Origin: Diphasiastrum complanatum
Taxonomy: Eukaryota; Streptophyta; Lycopodiopsida; Lycopodiales; Lycopodiaceae
Length of the DNA stretch: 64,000 nucleotides
NCBI GenBank assembly: GCA_029204225.1
Contig: CM055106.1
Coordinates: 49,608,908-49,672,907, forward strand
Direction: 5' to 3'
Each line of letters begins with the position of its first letter. Within the stretch, counting starts at the first letter, position 1. Under the pieces are notes generated by a model that was given only the letters and a program-made list of their open reading frames with translations, ran no database searches and was not told the origin of the DNA. A program made the position numbers and the translations under genes. Positions 36,701 to 47,850 of the stretch are shown one piece after another.

Positions 36701-36870
36701 CAATAGCTCGTGTCTATTACCGAGCTGTACTTCAAGGTGATTCATGGACACGCCGATTCCAAACATGGGTCGACCAAGATTGGCTGCGGGGGGCCCACAA
36801 GTCTCTTCTCACGCCAAAGGACTTGAAAAAATTGGACCACCTCAACTTTATGGAGGACGTCACCACCTAG
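33785..36870 (+). pseudogene. Large extra reading frame after gypsy integrase, unknown function, broken
   Basis: I do not recognise this protein. Successive same-strand frames suggest one long product broken by stops and shifts. The parts are: MASSSSKDSGAKQVI with FYPALFHSEINMGLALHAYA (33785-34020, stop at 33830); GYLIESITEPVIQTG, DWHSFLIRELTNSIK and AGPMLCNFACALLEVK (to about 34440); a Ser/Thr/Pro-rich stretch (34450-35160); a Gln/Glu-rich coiled coil (35404-35718); a Gln-rich low-complexity part (35836-36171); and a compact C-terminal region (36211-36870) with LPCVNLTWQGFFLKSAIRAY and FNWPVIPSEYGWTTD. Some plant gypsy lineages carry extra frames between pol and the 3' LTR, and position fits that. 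A second gag-like protein or a captured host gene are alternatives. Confidence 0.5.
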
Positions 36871-36953
36871 CTCATCCAGCAAAGGCGGGCGAAGAAAACG
36901 CTCTACTAAACCGGCAGAGTGCCGAGGGAGCGGTACTACTTCAGGCCGTGGGT

Positions 36954-37720
36954 CCTGTTGGGGGTATTCCCAACAAAGTGTAAATAAATAAAATCATCCA
37001 ATAAAATGTGTTGCGAGGGCATGACATCTTGCGCGTAAGCCCATGGCCCAATGAGCACGCAAGTAAAGTTGTAAATAAAATAAACTTGACTTGGGCCTTG
37101 GAATTAAAATAAAACTAGAGGCCCAAAGTCATTTTTAAACTTAGAGATTACTTTTTAGAGTTGGGTCCAAATTGGGACTCGCATGAATCTTGTGATTACC
37201 AATGTACTTTTTGTGGACCCTTGGATCAAGTTGGGTCCAAGATGAATGGATAGGATCATTGTGAATATTAGCCAATAGGATTGAGGGGCAAGGGCCGTCC
37301 CCATTTTATAAAAAGGCACCATTTGTACACTATTTTCATGCTTAATGAGAAGGAGGAAGCTCTACCAATTTTGGAAGATAAGCATCCTCATTTGCAATTC
37401 AATGCTTGCTATTGCTCTTGTTGTTTTCAATTGCTTTCAAGTTCATGCTTTTTGGTTTCAATAGTTTATGTTTTTCCTTTAGCAAGTATAATGTGCATTT
37501 GAGTTAACCTCCACCCTCCCTCTATCTCTCTCTTCTATCTTCTTTTCCCTCCATCTTTTCTAATCATCCCTTTCCTTTCACCTACAATTATGATGAATGT
37601 TAGTGTAGAGGAGTAGAGTTAAGGGAGAGTAGTGTTAGTGGTGAGTAGAGGTAAGGGAGAAAGTAGGAAACTAACTAAAAATAGCATCTATGCATAGTTA
37701 GGTACTATCCAGTGATGTAA
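36954..37720. other. Possible gypsy 3' LTR and flank
   Basis: TGTTGGGGGTATTCCCAACA at 36954 looks like an LTR start and forms a short hairpin. No matching 5' copy or end was found, so this is tentative. The rest (37000-37720) has no recognised gene. Confidence 0.3.
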
Positions 37721-38811
37721 CCCTTGTTGACAGGCGGGAGGGCTATACTAAGCAAGATCTTCGACCCTACAGCTCATCAGTAAAAGAGCAAAAAGAATGT
37801 ATTAGGTTCACATATACCTTCTACATGTAAGCAGCTATCTTTCATTACGCAGATGACGAACAGAGACTCGACAATGGCCACAACGCTGGGTACTAGAGCA
37901 ACTCTGTGCTATACTAGCCCCATAGATTTCCCATAACACATTTCTAGGAGTCCAAGCACTGAACATCTTGGGCAATTCCATGCCATTCAAGTGTACCATA
38001 GTCGAGCTCCGTATGAGTGCGTGACATTACTTATAACAACCGGACTTTGAATGCAAGAAAGTTTTTTCTTTGCGATAACTCAGACCCATGTCGACTTATA
38101 CGCATGCAAGATCAGCACATTCTAGATTTACTACTTAAAAACCATTATAAGCAATGCTTGTAGTTTTATCATGCGTGCATGAGTTTGATCGTATTAACGA
38201 GTTAGGCTACCCACCGTGTCGGTGATACTCCATACGGCATCATCTCTGAATGAGAGGTGAAGTCATTTCTTGCAAACTATCCATCTTCCGCTGCTTAAAC
38301 GAATCACCTACATGCTAAAAGCATTCAAAACAAAAGCATTGGGTTAAGTACCGTGCCATTGGCTTTCATGATGTGGTCAAGTGTACTTTATATTAATAAG
38401 AATTAGACGTATGCTTTAATCCTCATAGAGTCTTCACCAATAGTCAGTTATTTGTTTTCCCGAAGATTTATAACATAGAAATCTACTCTTCGTGAGCATT
38501 CCATTCTTTACCATACCCAACATATACAGATGATCTGCCCATCCTTTTCTCTTGAAATTCCACTCAGACTCACAGTGATCTACACTCGAAAATCAGAGAG
38601 GAAAACTGAATTTTCAGCGCTGAAGCTATTCTAAAATATATGCTTCCAAACTGCTGAGAAATCCAGCAAATTGGAGGATTAGAAAGCTGATCCTACAACG
38701 ATTTTCCTCCTCTATTTTTTCCTAAGAATCTGAGAAATCTTTCCTATCTTCTGATAGCTTTCTCTACTGCTGCTCCTCAACTCCCTAGGATGGAGATGGC
38801 TCTGATACCAG
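37721..38811. other. Possible internal part of a minus-strand LTR element
   Basis: A primer-binding-site match lies just right of this block on the minus strand, so this DNA would be the internal region. It shares scattered words (for example TTGGGCAA-TCCATG-CATTCAAG at 37970 and 53450; GGTGAAGT near 38252 and 53801) with 53040-54100, suggesting a diverged second copy there. No coding domain is visible. Confidence 0.3.
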
Positions 38812-39300
38812 TGTAATAGATCCTAACACCACAGTAGGGCAAACACTCCCTGATCCACCCAACCTTGCGTACTCCCTGATATAGAGTAAGCCCTTCCTAG
38901 CCCAGTGTGAGGACTGGTAGCATGCTACTGCCAAGTGTCGGCCACGTGGCACTGACGTGGCCGACTGCACGTCGGGACCCAACTGGGGGCCCTATCCTGC
39001 GGACAGGGTTCCTAGGCTGTGTTAGGCCCGCCATGGCTATGGACCATGCTGGGGCACACTACTCACACTGTCTTGTCTTGTTGGTCATGTACACTGGACA
39101 CGACCCTGACTGTGGTATCTGACCTATCTGTGTTCTCTAGGGTTCGGCACTGGTTACGAGCTCGTAACACGTTGGGTGCACCCGAGTCAACTTTACAACA
39201 CCCAGGCACTCTCTCTCGCACGCACGGTAGGGCCCCAAGCACAGGTTTTCGCAGGCACAGTAGGCAATGGCGGGCCCGAGGCGCGAGTGTAATAAGCAAA
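38786..39300 (-). mobile_element. Minus-strand LTR end with primer-binding site
   Basis: On the minus strand TGGTATCAGAGCC is found at about 38810-38798, preceded by LTR-like ...TATTACAC. The presumptive LTR extends right from about 38812. A diverged relative (CCTCCTAGCCTAGTGTGAG) lies at 61838-62110. The rightward limit is uncertain. Confidence 0.45.
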
Positions 39301-39979
39301 GTGCATATAAATAAATAATATCAAAAAATCAGGGCCCTATATTGTTTTGAAATTAGGGCCCTATATTATGCAAAATAATAGAGGCCCCAAAACGGCCCAA
39401 AAATAAGCACAACGGCAATTACGTTTAAAAAAGTAAAAATTTAAACAATTCATTGTGGTGTTCCCAAATATAAAAGTGAGAAACGTGTAAATTACGACGA
39501 TAACGACAAGCTCAAAAGTCAAGACTCTTAAGACTGAACTTTGAAAGAAACACTGAAAGTAGTGTGGCGTGGCGACAGGTTCGTTGAAGTTTCGTTCGTT
39601 CGAACTTCGTGGTCCCGACTCCCCCTTTTTGGTTTGGTTGGCGTGTCAAAATAATAGCAGCTAAAAATTAGAGCAGTATGAATAATGAGTACCGGAAAAG
39701 CATTGAAATATATAGACTACAAGGCTAGGCGTCGTTAATTGGTACTTGTCACCAGACCACAGGCACGCAACGCTTTCAATTATATAGCCAGCAGCCAGGC
39801 CTACAACAAATATTATGGCTCATAATTGAGTAGGTAGGTACTAGGCGCAATGGAAGTTGAAACATGGCTTAGGGCTTATAATATATATATATACAGCGCT
39901 AAAAATCTAAGATCTAAAGTCCGCAGAAATTTGAGCCAGCTGTGGTAGTTTGGTGGAGATATAGAATGCGAGGCTGAAA

Positions 39980-39985
<6 letters not shown>
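39301..39985. other. AT-rich region upstream of the aldo-keto reductase gene
   Basis: Unassigned intergenic DNA. It would contain the gene's promoter. A run of TATATATATATA lies near 39881-39892; no other element could be supported. Confidence 0.35.

Positions 39986-40014
<29 letters not shown>
39986..40014. repeat. (GA)n tract upstream of the aldo-keto reductase gene
   Basis: A short GA run about 20 bases before the first ATG of the presumed 5' leader. GA tracts in plant promoters and leaders can bind BBR/BPC factors; a role here is inference. Confidence 0.8.
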
Positions 40015-40015
<1 letters not shown>

Positions 40016-40034
40016 CGATTCTCCGTTGGAGGCG

Positions 40035-40121
40035 ATGGATATGGACTATGGACTCGAAGACAAGAATGTCAGTGGCCTGCTAGGAGCGCTTTCCAGTTCA
40101 GAGGAATATTCGCAGCGTTGA
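40035..40121 (+). other. Possible upstream ORF (28 codons) in the 5' leader
   Basis: ATG at 40035 opens a short frame MDMDYGLEDKNVSGLLGAL... that stops at 40119-40121. It lies about 480 bases before the main start. A 5'-UTR intron between about 40165 and 40550 is plausible. If transcribed it would be a uORF; this is not demonstrated. Confidence 0.35.
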
Positions 40122-40596
40122 TCTAGATTCGTCCAGAAGTTCAATGGCTCATCACAACGTCTAGGTTTGTGTTTTGAAAGCCGTATGTGCACTTTTTGTA
40201 CAAGAAAGGCTCACGGCTTTCAATATTCATAACAATTATATTCTTTTGCCTCCTTTGAAGTTTAGATTTTTAGTTGGCATTTTAAATAGTTGCAAACTTG
40301 CATATATATCTTTTCAATTTACGTATAATAAACTATTAAACAGGCAACCATGATTACTTTTTAATAACGGGTGACGGCTTAAGCAAATTTCAAACTTCAA
40401 CGTCAGGTATCCTTTTGTACACCCCAATTCACATTCTTTTGTTAACGGGCTGAAACATAAGAGTGGGGGGATGAAATTTTGGAGAACAAAACACACTTTT
40501 TTTACTGTGAACTTTGGTGAGTTAACATATTGTTTCTGTGCTGTGCAAGAATAGTCTGCAGATCAAGTTTTGAGCGGAAGAAGAGATTTTGAGATA

Positions 40597-42995
40597 ATGG
40601 TGTCAAGTGGGCAAATTGGACCAACTGAGTTTAAGCTCAACACAGGAGCTTACATTCCAGCAATTGGATTGGGGACATGGCAATCTGAGCCGCACATTGT
40701 TGGCCAGGCTGTGAAGACAGCCATTGAAGTGAGTATAAAGCCGACTTCCGTATTATTGCTTGCAACTCAAAAATAGCTTACAATATATATTCCATCAATG
40801 ATCACTAAAGGATTTTGACATTCCACTACAACAAAAACTGAATTCCTATTAAATTGTTGGAACAGGTTGGATATCGCCATATAGACTGCGCCCGAGCTTA
40901 TGGAAATGAGAAAGAAGTTAGCCTCTTTTTGTCTTTCTTTTCTGTTTCAGCTAAACTCATTTTAATTCTTCGTTAGATATAGTAAAGTTCTCTTATAGTG
41001 TGTTTCTGATCAATTTGCTTCTGGTTAAGTGTAATTTTTGTGGAGGCACTGTGATCTAATCTGTTTACTAAGCTGGTTGGATATGTTATAGATAGGAGAT
41101 GCCCTTCAGGAAGCTTTCCGGGAAGGAATAGTGAAACGTGAGGATTTATGGATCACTTCTAAACTATGGTGCCTGACAAATCCATCTTTGGTACTTTTTG
41201 CACTGAGTTTTCCATTTTTTGATGATTTTCTGGATAGCTGTTCTTTTGGTACTGTGTTCTCAATGTTCCTTGGAGTATTTCTGTTACCTATTGCAGGACT
41301 ATCATTCTTTCCCTTGATTGTTCTGCTGAAGCTTTTGGTTTCTGATATGTGATTTACCTATCTAGAGTGAGAAGAATAACATTTTATTTGCAGGAATACT
41401 GATCATGATCCGGAGGAGGTACCAAAAGCTTTGGAAAGGACATTGAATGATCTGCAGATAGACTATCTAGACCTTTACCTGGTATATTTCCATATCTCTG
41501 CAAACTCATTCCGAGGTCGTAAGGATTGAAAGAGGCAACTCTGCTTTTATCCCAGGTTGAATTTACGTGTGTTGATTACATTAAGCACTTGGATGTATGC
41601 GTCTAGCAGATTCACTGGCCTGTCCGTCTAAAGAAAGGGGTGAAGGGATCATTTCCTGGACCCGAAGACTTTGCTCCTTTGGATATTCCTGCCACTTGGA
41701 GTGCTATGGAAAGGTTATTCCAAGCGAGTAGAGTCAGGACAATTGGAGTGAGTAACTTTTCAGTCAAAAAGCTTGAAGATTTGCTATCCTATGCGCGAGT
41801 AGTACCTGCGGTAAATCAAGTGGAATGTCATCCTGAATGGCAGCAACAAAAATTACGTTCTTTCTGTGCAGCAAAGCGAATCCATCTTAGTGTAAGCTGC
41901 TGTAAACCAGACTAAACATTCGCTTCTGCAGAATTCAAAGATATTCTGTTTCTTTTGTTCTTCTGAGCTTCTTACCAACTCTAGTATGTGATTTTAAATT
42001 TGTTATAGAACTTAGCCTTACGGTTGCAGATCGGTTTTTTCGCATGTAACCTTTTTCAACTTCTAAACCATCTAGCTAATATAAACATGAGGGCCCGATA
42101 GTTAGATGAAAATAACTATTACTCCAGTAGTGTACCACATGTTAAATATTTCCATCAAAGTTTATAGCTGGTTGTATATACTTCCATTTTGTCTTTCGGA
42201 TTTTTTGGCAACTGCAATACTGCCTTTGAATAATTGTTCAAAGAGCTGTTTACAGTAATTGAGTGACATTTTTATCTAACATAAGATTTTTTTTTTTCAA
42301 CTCAGGCATATTCTCCACTGGGTTCTCCTGGAAGTACATTCGTGAAGCATTCTGTTTTAGATCATCCAATTGTGAAGAATGTTGCCAATAAACTGGGAAA
42401 GACACCAGCACAAGTGGCACTGAGATGGGGCATTCAGTCAGGAGTTAGTGTGCTGCCTAAGAGCACAAATGCTGAAAAACTGAAATCTAATCTGGACATT
42501 TTCAGTTGGTCAATTCCAGAGGAAGAATATCATAAATTCTCCAACATTGAGCAGGTGCATAGTCTTGTAATTCTGCAGCCGATGCAATATTTATGCATCA
42601 GTTCTCTTTGGAAGTTCATTGTAAACACTAGTTTTGTGCTACTTTGTGGTTGTGCCGACTTCTGAACGTTGCTTCCACGAGAGGTTTTGTGAAAGTATAG
42701 CTGATTGTAGTGGTATTTGTGGGAATTGTGGAATAAGTTATGTCATTATTAGTTTCAATAATGGGTAAAAAAATTCTTATGTGAGATGTCGGTGGAATTT
42801 TTTAGGGACTACAAATAACTTTTGGTTTTTTTCACATATCAAATATATATTTCTCAGATTGGCTAATTGCTTTGTTCGAGAATTGACCAGTTGGATTCTC
42901 TTGAGCAGGCAAGGTTACTTCGAGGAGATGACCAGTGGGTGAATGACACGACTAGCCCTTACAAAAGCTTTGAGGAACTATGGGACGGAGAATGA
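40597..42995 (+). CDS. NADPH-dependent aldo-keto reductase (AKR4-like), 7 exons, 321 aa
   Basis: Exons 40597-40728, 40866-40916, 41092-41168, 41394-41481, 41610-41891, 42306-42554 and 42909-42995 join in frame with GT-AG borders to 321 aa, a normal length for this family. The start is the ATG before [16 protein letters not shown]; upstream codons of the frame lack another ATG. The (beta/alpha)8 fold shows the family signature [16 protein letters not shown] and the complete catalytic tetrad D51, Y56, K85 (TSKLW) and H118 (IHWPV). [15 protein letters not shown] and the cofactor-binding [13 protein letters not shown] (K262, S263) follow. Such soluble enzymes reduce aldehydes and ketones with NADPH, often in detoxification or metabolite synthesis; the substrate is not predictable. 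The C-terminal loop is encoded by its own short exon. Retention of intron 6 would replace it with an unrelated tail. Confidence 0.94.
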
Positions 42996-44035
42996 TTGTC
43001 AAGATGTGCTAGTTAGGCCCAGACAAATTGATGGATTGTATAGATGGTATAATATTAGGCAAATAGATGGATAAAGTATTAGATGATGTGATTTAAGTTT
43101 AGACATGAAGAGGCTGTATTTACATGTCTAATAGGAATGAATTGTCCTTGAGCCGGAAGGGAATCAATGTCCAAAAAATTCTGTTTCATTGCATTTAGAA
43201 GTTGAGATTGGAGTGAGGTCAAAATGTAGTAGTGTCAAAATTCCATAAAGTATTGACAATATTTCACACCATGTCACTTTGACATAATGCTAATTTCATG
43301 TAAAACTCTTTAGTTTCAATAAGAAACATCCGAAGATGTCCTTTGTGAAATTGACTTGTAACTTCAAAAACAATAGCAGTCGGTGAAAGTCCAAGACATC
43401 CACCTCTTCTGAACCTTTATATTAGTTGTTGATTCTTATCAAAGGTCGTCACTCTCATTGGGAAATTTTTCTTTTAGGTGTGCTCCCTCCACTCCACTCC
43501 ACGCAAGAAGGGCCACACAACTAGTCCGCTTCATGATGAGAAAGTGAGTCGGAGAATCGGCTTCGTCTTGAGAGTAGTTCTGATACCGTTGCTTATAAAT
43601 TGGTAAATGAAGCCGAATGGAATTCTCGCTCGCACCTTCTTCTCTTCTTGGTCTTGGCATAATAATGTTAAAGTGCATATACGATTAGTTTTGGGAAGAA
43701 TTTTGCTTGATTTGTGTGAATTTTTTGTTTGTAATCTATTTTTATTGATGAGCAAGGAAGTTCAGACAGATCGCCATTTCTAATATCCATTTGGATCTAA
43801 AGGATTCAGAGAAACCACAAAAATTGTTCATTTTCTACAATTTTGGTGACAAAAGAGGCAAAATCTTCATCAGACACTGATGACTTTTTGTTCCTTCACA
43901 ACCAACATTTGCCCACTTATAGGCAGGATCGCCTTGATATAGTGAAGCTATAGATTGAAGGGCGGATGTTACTCCTCAGCCATTTTTATTGAAGTATGGA
44001 TTTCCATGAGTTTTTATATGTACTTTCATTTCTTT
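42996..44035. other. 3' region of the aldo-keto reductase gene and spacer
   Basis: No second gene recognised. AATAAG near 43317 is a weak poly(A)-signal candidate. Near 43575 the minus strand reads GGTATCAGAACT, a diverged primer-binding-site-like word, too weak to call. Confidence 0.35.
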
Positions 44036-44151
44036 CATTAATGTATGAGAACCCAACGGGGTTGGCTCAGTTGGTTGGCTTGGCATCCAAAGTTTCTTTG
44101 GTCCCAGGTTCGAGCCTCCCCTTGGAAACCAAGAAGCATTAATGTATGAGA
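44036..44151 (+). mobile_element. tRNA-derived short SINE, copy 2, with 15-bp target duplication
   Basis: The 86-bp body 44051-44136 is flanked by a perfect 15-bp direct repeat CATTAATGTATGAGA (44036-44050 and 44137-44151), a hallmark of LINE-mediated retroposition. The body has a Pol III A box TGGCTCAGTTGG and B box GGTTCGAGCC. It ends ...GGAAACCAAGAAG with no long poly-A or poly-T tail. A second copy lies at 13198-13284 on the other strand. A tRNA gene is less likely because the ends do not pair as an acceptor stem and the element is duplicated with target repeats. Confidence 0.9.
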
Positions 44152-44265
44152 GATCTATAAGTTTTGGGAGTCAATTTGGAGATTTTCCAATTTTGCTTGT
44201 ATTGACTTCTCTCTCTAGATGAGCCCAAAAGTGGTATTTTCTCTCTTTACCCGAGGAGGGGAGCT

Positions 44266-44482
44266 TGTTGGGACTAGTTTATTTCATGAAATCTTCGACA
44301 TGTGTAAAACACCTTTTGGTAATGAATGAATGCATGTAGAATGGTCTTTTTGCCTTAGATATTGTCATTGATTTTGGATTTTAATCAATAGGTGAACTAT
44401 AGTGCATGAGCAAAGCTTAGGAGATCAATTTCACACATTAGGACATTCTCGCATGTGTGAATTTTCACATGGTATCAAAGCC
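44266..44482 (+). mobile_element. Copia LTR candidate and primer-binding site
   Basis: TGGTATCAAAGCC at 44470-44482 matches the initiator-Met tRNA primer site and abuts ...TTTTCACA. An LTR start TGTTGGGACTAG at 44266 would give a 204-bp LTR. It belongs to the relic whose gag starts at 45222. The LTR start is less certain than its end. Confidence 0.55.
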
Positions 44483-45221
44483 TACCTAAGCTTTTGATGC
44501 ATCTATCATCCATAGTTTCAAAATTTTCATGAAAATCAAGATATAGTGTTGATTGCATCTCCCATGCTATCTCAAGGAAATTTGGATCAAGAGGGTTCAT
44601 TATCATAATTATTGAATCATTTTAGGTACTGTACGGAATTTAGTGCTCAGGCACATGTGAAGTACGGCCAAGTTCATTTGGAAAGTTTTCTTCCAAGTTA
44701 GATCCAAATTTGGTGCTAGATAGCTTGTTTGAAAGCTAGTTTTGTTTAGTTTTTGTAGCAATTTGTTTCAATCCATTTGGTGAGCCAATCAAAAGTTATA
44801 AGCTTTTGAAGAGGGTTAGGTAGGGCACCTAGATCTGTGTGGACACATTTGGTTTGATCATATCTTGCTAGTTTGACCAAAAAATTCAAAAAGGGGCTTG
44901 CCAATGTCATCCATTTGAGATCTAGTAATCATTTTGAGGTCATAGCCACTTTCTTTCATACAATTGGTTTGTATTTGAGTGATTTGTGGATTCTTGGAGT
45001 GTTTCACACGTGCCAAAGATATTTTGACCCAAACTTTGCCTATACTCCATCAATTGATGAGAGGTTGATCTAGTTTGAGAGAGATTGGTAGAGCTAGTGA
45101 GATCTATCTCACATTTTGTTGCAAGATCTTGCATAGGAGCTGGGAGTACACCTTTCAATCCTATATTGAGAGAGAAGCAAAATTTTATTGTCTAAATCAC
45201 AAGGAGTCTGCACTATTACAT

Positions 45222-46050
45222 GGCATCTATGGGTTCCTACCTATTGGAATCTAGCGAAAGACTATTTACCTCCAACTATTCTACTTGAAAGGTTAGAATG
45301 GAGTCAATCTTGATACTCCAAGATGTGATGGACATTGTACTTGGGATTGAGGAGGAGCCTCAAGTCCTTCAAAAAGTACAAAAGTACAAGAAGAGAGCTA
45401 GGATGGCTCTCCACTTTATCAAGATGAATGTCTCTAATAAGATTTTGAGAGAGATTGGTGATTGCAACTTGGCCAAGCAAGCTTGAGATACTCTCAAAGC
45501 TATTTATGAAACCAAAAATACCTCACTCTTAGAAATCAAATCTTCCAAAGTTCTCAAAGGAGTGATGAGAGTGCCACTAATTATGTGTTGAGAGTGAAAG
45601 ATACTCATAGGGAGCTTGCTTGCATTGGAGTATCTATAAATCAAAGTGAGCTAAAGGAGGAGCTACCTACTTTGGAGGCTTTGCGAGGAGTGCTAATGGC
45701 TGAAGGTGAAGACAAAGTTTTATTTGCCAAGCACAAAGAGAGGAGCAAAAAGCAACACCAACACTTCTCTAAGGATAAAGCAAAAGACCAAGATGAAGAG
45801 GATGATGATTCCTCTCAATATTCTACTTCAAAGAAGAAGAAGAAAAATGTTAAGTGCTTCTTTTGTGGCAAGAAAGGCCACAATGCCACCAATTGCTTCA
45901 AGAAGAAGAACCAATTCAAGCAAGCCAACATCTCTCATAAAAAAGAAAGCTTTATTGCAAGTGATGGAAAATGTGTTGGAAAAAGAGGGTGTGTGAGTGT
46001 AGAAACTAAAATAGCTCGAAAAGAAGATGAACACGAAAAGAAGCGAGTTT
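45222..46050 (+). pseudogene. Ty1/copia gag relic
   Basis: Begins MASMGSYLLESSERLF at 45222 and shows LHFIKMNVSNKILREIGD and a CCHC knuckle CFFCGKKGHNATNC near 45858-45899. Two conserved Trp codons have become TGA (at 45288 and 45484), and a shift occurs near 45545. The frame ends at 46050 where copia homology stops, and unrelated DNA (46050-46735) follows. The parental sequence is close to the gag at 1-378. Confidence 0.8.
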
Positions 46051-46736
46051 GAAACTCGAACGAGAAACGAACTTGAACAAAAAGTGTTTGTGCGCAGCGA
46101 AATGAGCTATATTACTCTTTTCCTAAGCATGACTACGCCTATCACAAACAAACAGAACATTAGTGATAGAAATCACGGCCGATCTGATTACGTAGCCAAA
46201 CATTAAGCAACAAAACATCAGAAGGATAATTTGTCGCGAACAACTAGACAAATTATTAGTCGCGAATGATTCGCAAAGAGCTAGACTGATAATAATTCGC
46301 TAAGAACAGATTACCAAATTGAGCAATAAGAGAGTCAGACAGAATGTAGAAAAGATAGCAATATTGACACAAATCTGAACGCAGAACAAAACAAAGATGT
46401 TATCAGATTAAGTATAGCAAAATATACATGTCAATAATGTTGTGGAGCACAAGACAATAGCAGACGAAATCGCGTGCTCTACAAAGCTAATCCAATATGT
46501 AAAAGGAATGAACCTATCACTGACAATACAAAGAATCAATGCGCGAGGGCATCTACTCCGTCTATCTCTGATAAGCTTCTGATGCTATTGTTTTCACACG
46601 TTGTTATCTCACATGTATAAAATACACAAATGGTATTCAATATATATACACAATTTTACAGGTGTGCAGATGAAGAAAGTACAAAGTGGATGTGTTGTCT
46701 GTAGGAGATCGTGGGTGGCTGCTGTCGTTGTCAAAT

Positions 46737-47517
46737 CTATTTGAGATCATCCTTCCTCCTTGTTTCCAAGGGAATATGTGCAAAGAAGGAACCTCCAAAG
46801 ACACTAAGGTAATCAACCTTAGGCTTTCTGAATAATATTTCATATGGTGTATTTCCTCCAAGAGCTTCATCACTCCTCAAAGCTTTGATCTTTAATGAGA
46901 ATTTCATCTCAACATATGCTTTGAATAATAGGAAATAATCATGCACCATAAATCTTGAAGAGAGAAGATATAAACATGTGCATCTTGTGTGATCACTCTC
47001 CTTTGAAACCTTGGATTTATAAGAAATATCAAGAGATTTTGCACTCTCTCTTGGATTCAATTTGTAGATGCCTTTATATCTAGATCCATGTGCAAGGATC
47101 TCATCATCCTTCTTGATCACACAATTGTCAATATGGAAATTGACATCAAGGCCACCATCAAGTAATTGGCCAACACTTAAAAGATTCTTTGTAAGCTTGG
47201 AAACAAAAAAAAACCTTGTGAAGAGATAGAACTTTTGATGATGCAAGCTTCAAGGGAATAGTCCCTACTCCTTGAATTTTGCTCTCTTGATCACTTGCAA
47301 TATATATGGATTTCTTGATTCCTTCATAAGGCATAATAGATGAGAAGAAATCCTTGGAGCTACACATATGTGATGATGCTCCACTATCAATATACCAAGA
47401 GTCATCCATCTTGAAGGTGGAAGAGGAGAATTTTGATGCCATAAGTGAGCATTCTGTTGGATTTATCTCCTTTACTCTCCTCAATCCCATTTTAATCTGC
47501 CTCCATTCATGCTGCAT
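46737..47517 (-). pseudogene. Ty1/copia protease and partial integrase, inverted
   Basis: On the minus strand, DSWYIDSGASSHM marks the aspartic protease, followed by KSIYIASDQESKIQGVGTIPL. A shift then leads to LTKNLLSVGQLLDGG, the gag-pre-integrase segment, KIKALRSDEALGGNTPYEIL (integrase with an internal deletion) and VFGGSFFAHIPLETR. The catalytic core around the first Asp is missing. It belongs to the same relic as the flanking plus-strand parts and was turned over between 60-bp inverted repeats. Confidence 0.8.
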
Positions 47518-47850
47518 TTTTACTCATGTTGTCGCACAGTCTGCATATTTACATGTAAAATAAGACAGACGAAAAACACGACTGTCTGCATAAATACAAG
47601 TAATTTTCCGCAGGCGAAAAAGGCAAAAAACACGACACTGTGTTTTTTTTACACGTGATTTGTGACAGGCGAAAAAGGCGACACTGCCTTACAAAATGCC
47701 GAAGGTGCCCTTACAGAAGAGCGAAGGCACCCTGTAAATCAAATGTTAAGGCATTTGTTAGAGTGTCACATTTTTCGCATTTTCACCAACGTTCATTTCA
47801 GCAAAGGCTGACGTCGCGGCCTTTTCACGCTCATCCCATGCAACTGTGCA
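47518..47850. other. Non-copia sequence inside the inverted segment
   Basis: Repeated words GGCGAAAAAGGC, ACACGAC and GAAGGCACC/GAAGGTGCCC occur. It may be part of an unidentified element that also contributes 46050-46735; no coding signal. Confidence 0.35.

Larger units (their letters stand above)
22690..36980 (+). mobile_element. Decayed Ty3/gypsy retrotransposon carrying a nested copia insertion
   Basis: Order on the plus strand: leader (about 22690-23168), gag (23169), RT and RNase H (23833-25220), [nested copia 25398-31558], integrase (31562-32590), pol C-terminus (to about 32730), non-coding spacer with a TATA box, a large extra reading frame (33785-36870), and an LTR-like start TGTTGGGGG at 36954. 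RT-RNase H-integrase order is that of gypsy elements. Protease is missing between gag and RT. LTR pairs could not be matched, so both limits are approximate. Confidence 0.7.

Noticed and set aside
44051-44136. Functional tRNA gene
   Set aside because: A and B boxes are present, but the ends do not form an acceptor stem and the body is flanked by a 15-bp target duplication, so SINE is the better call.
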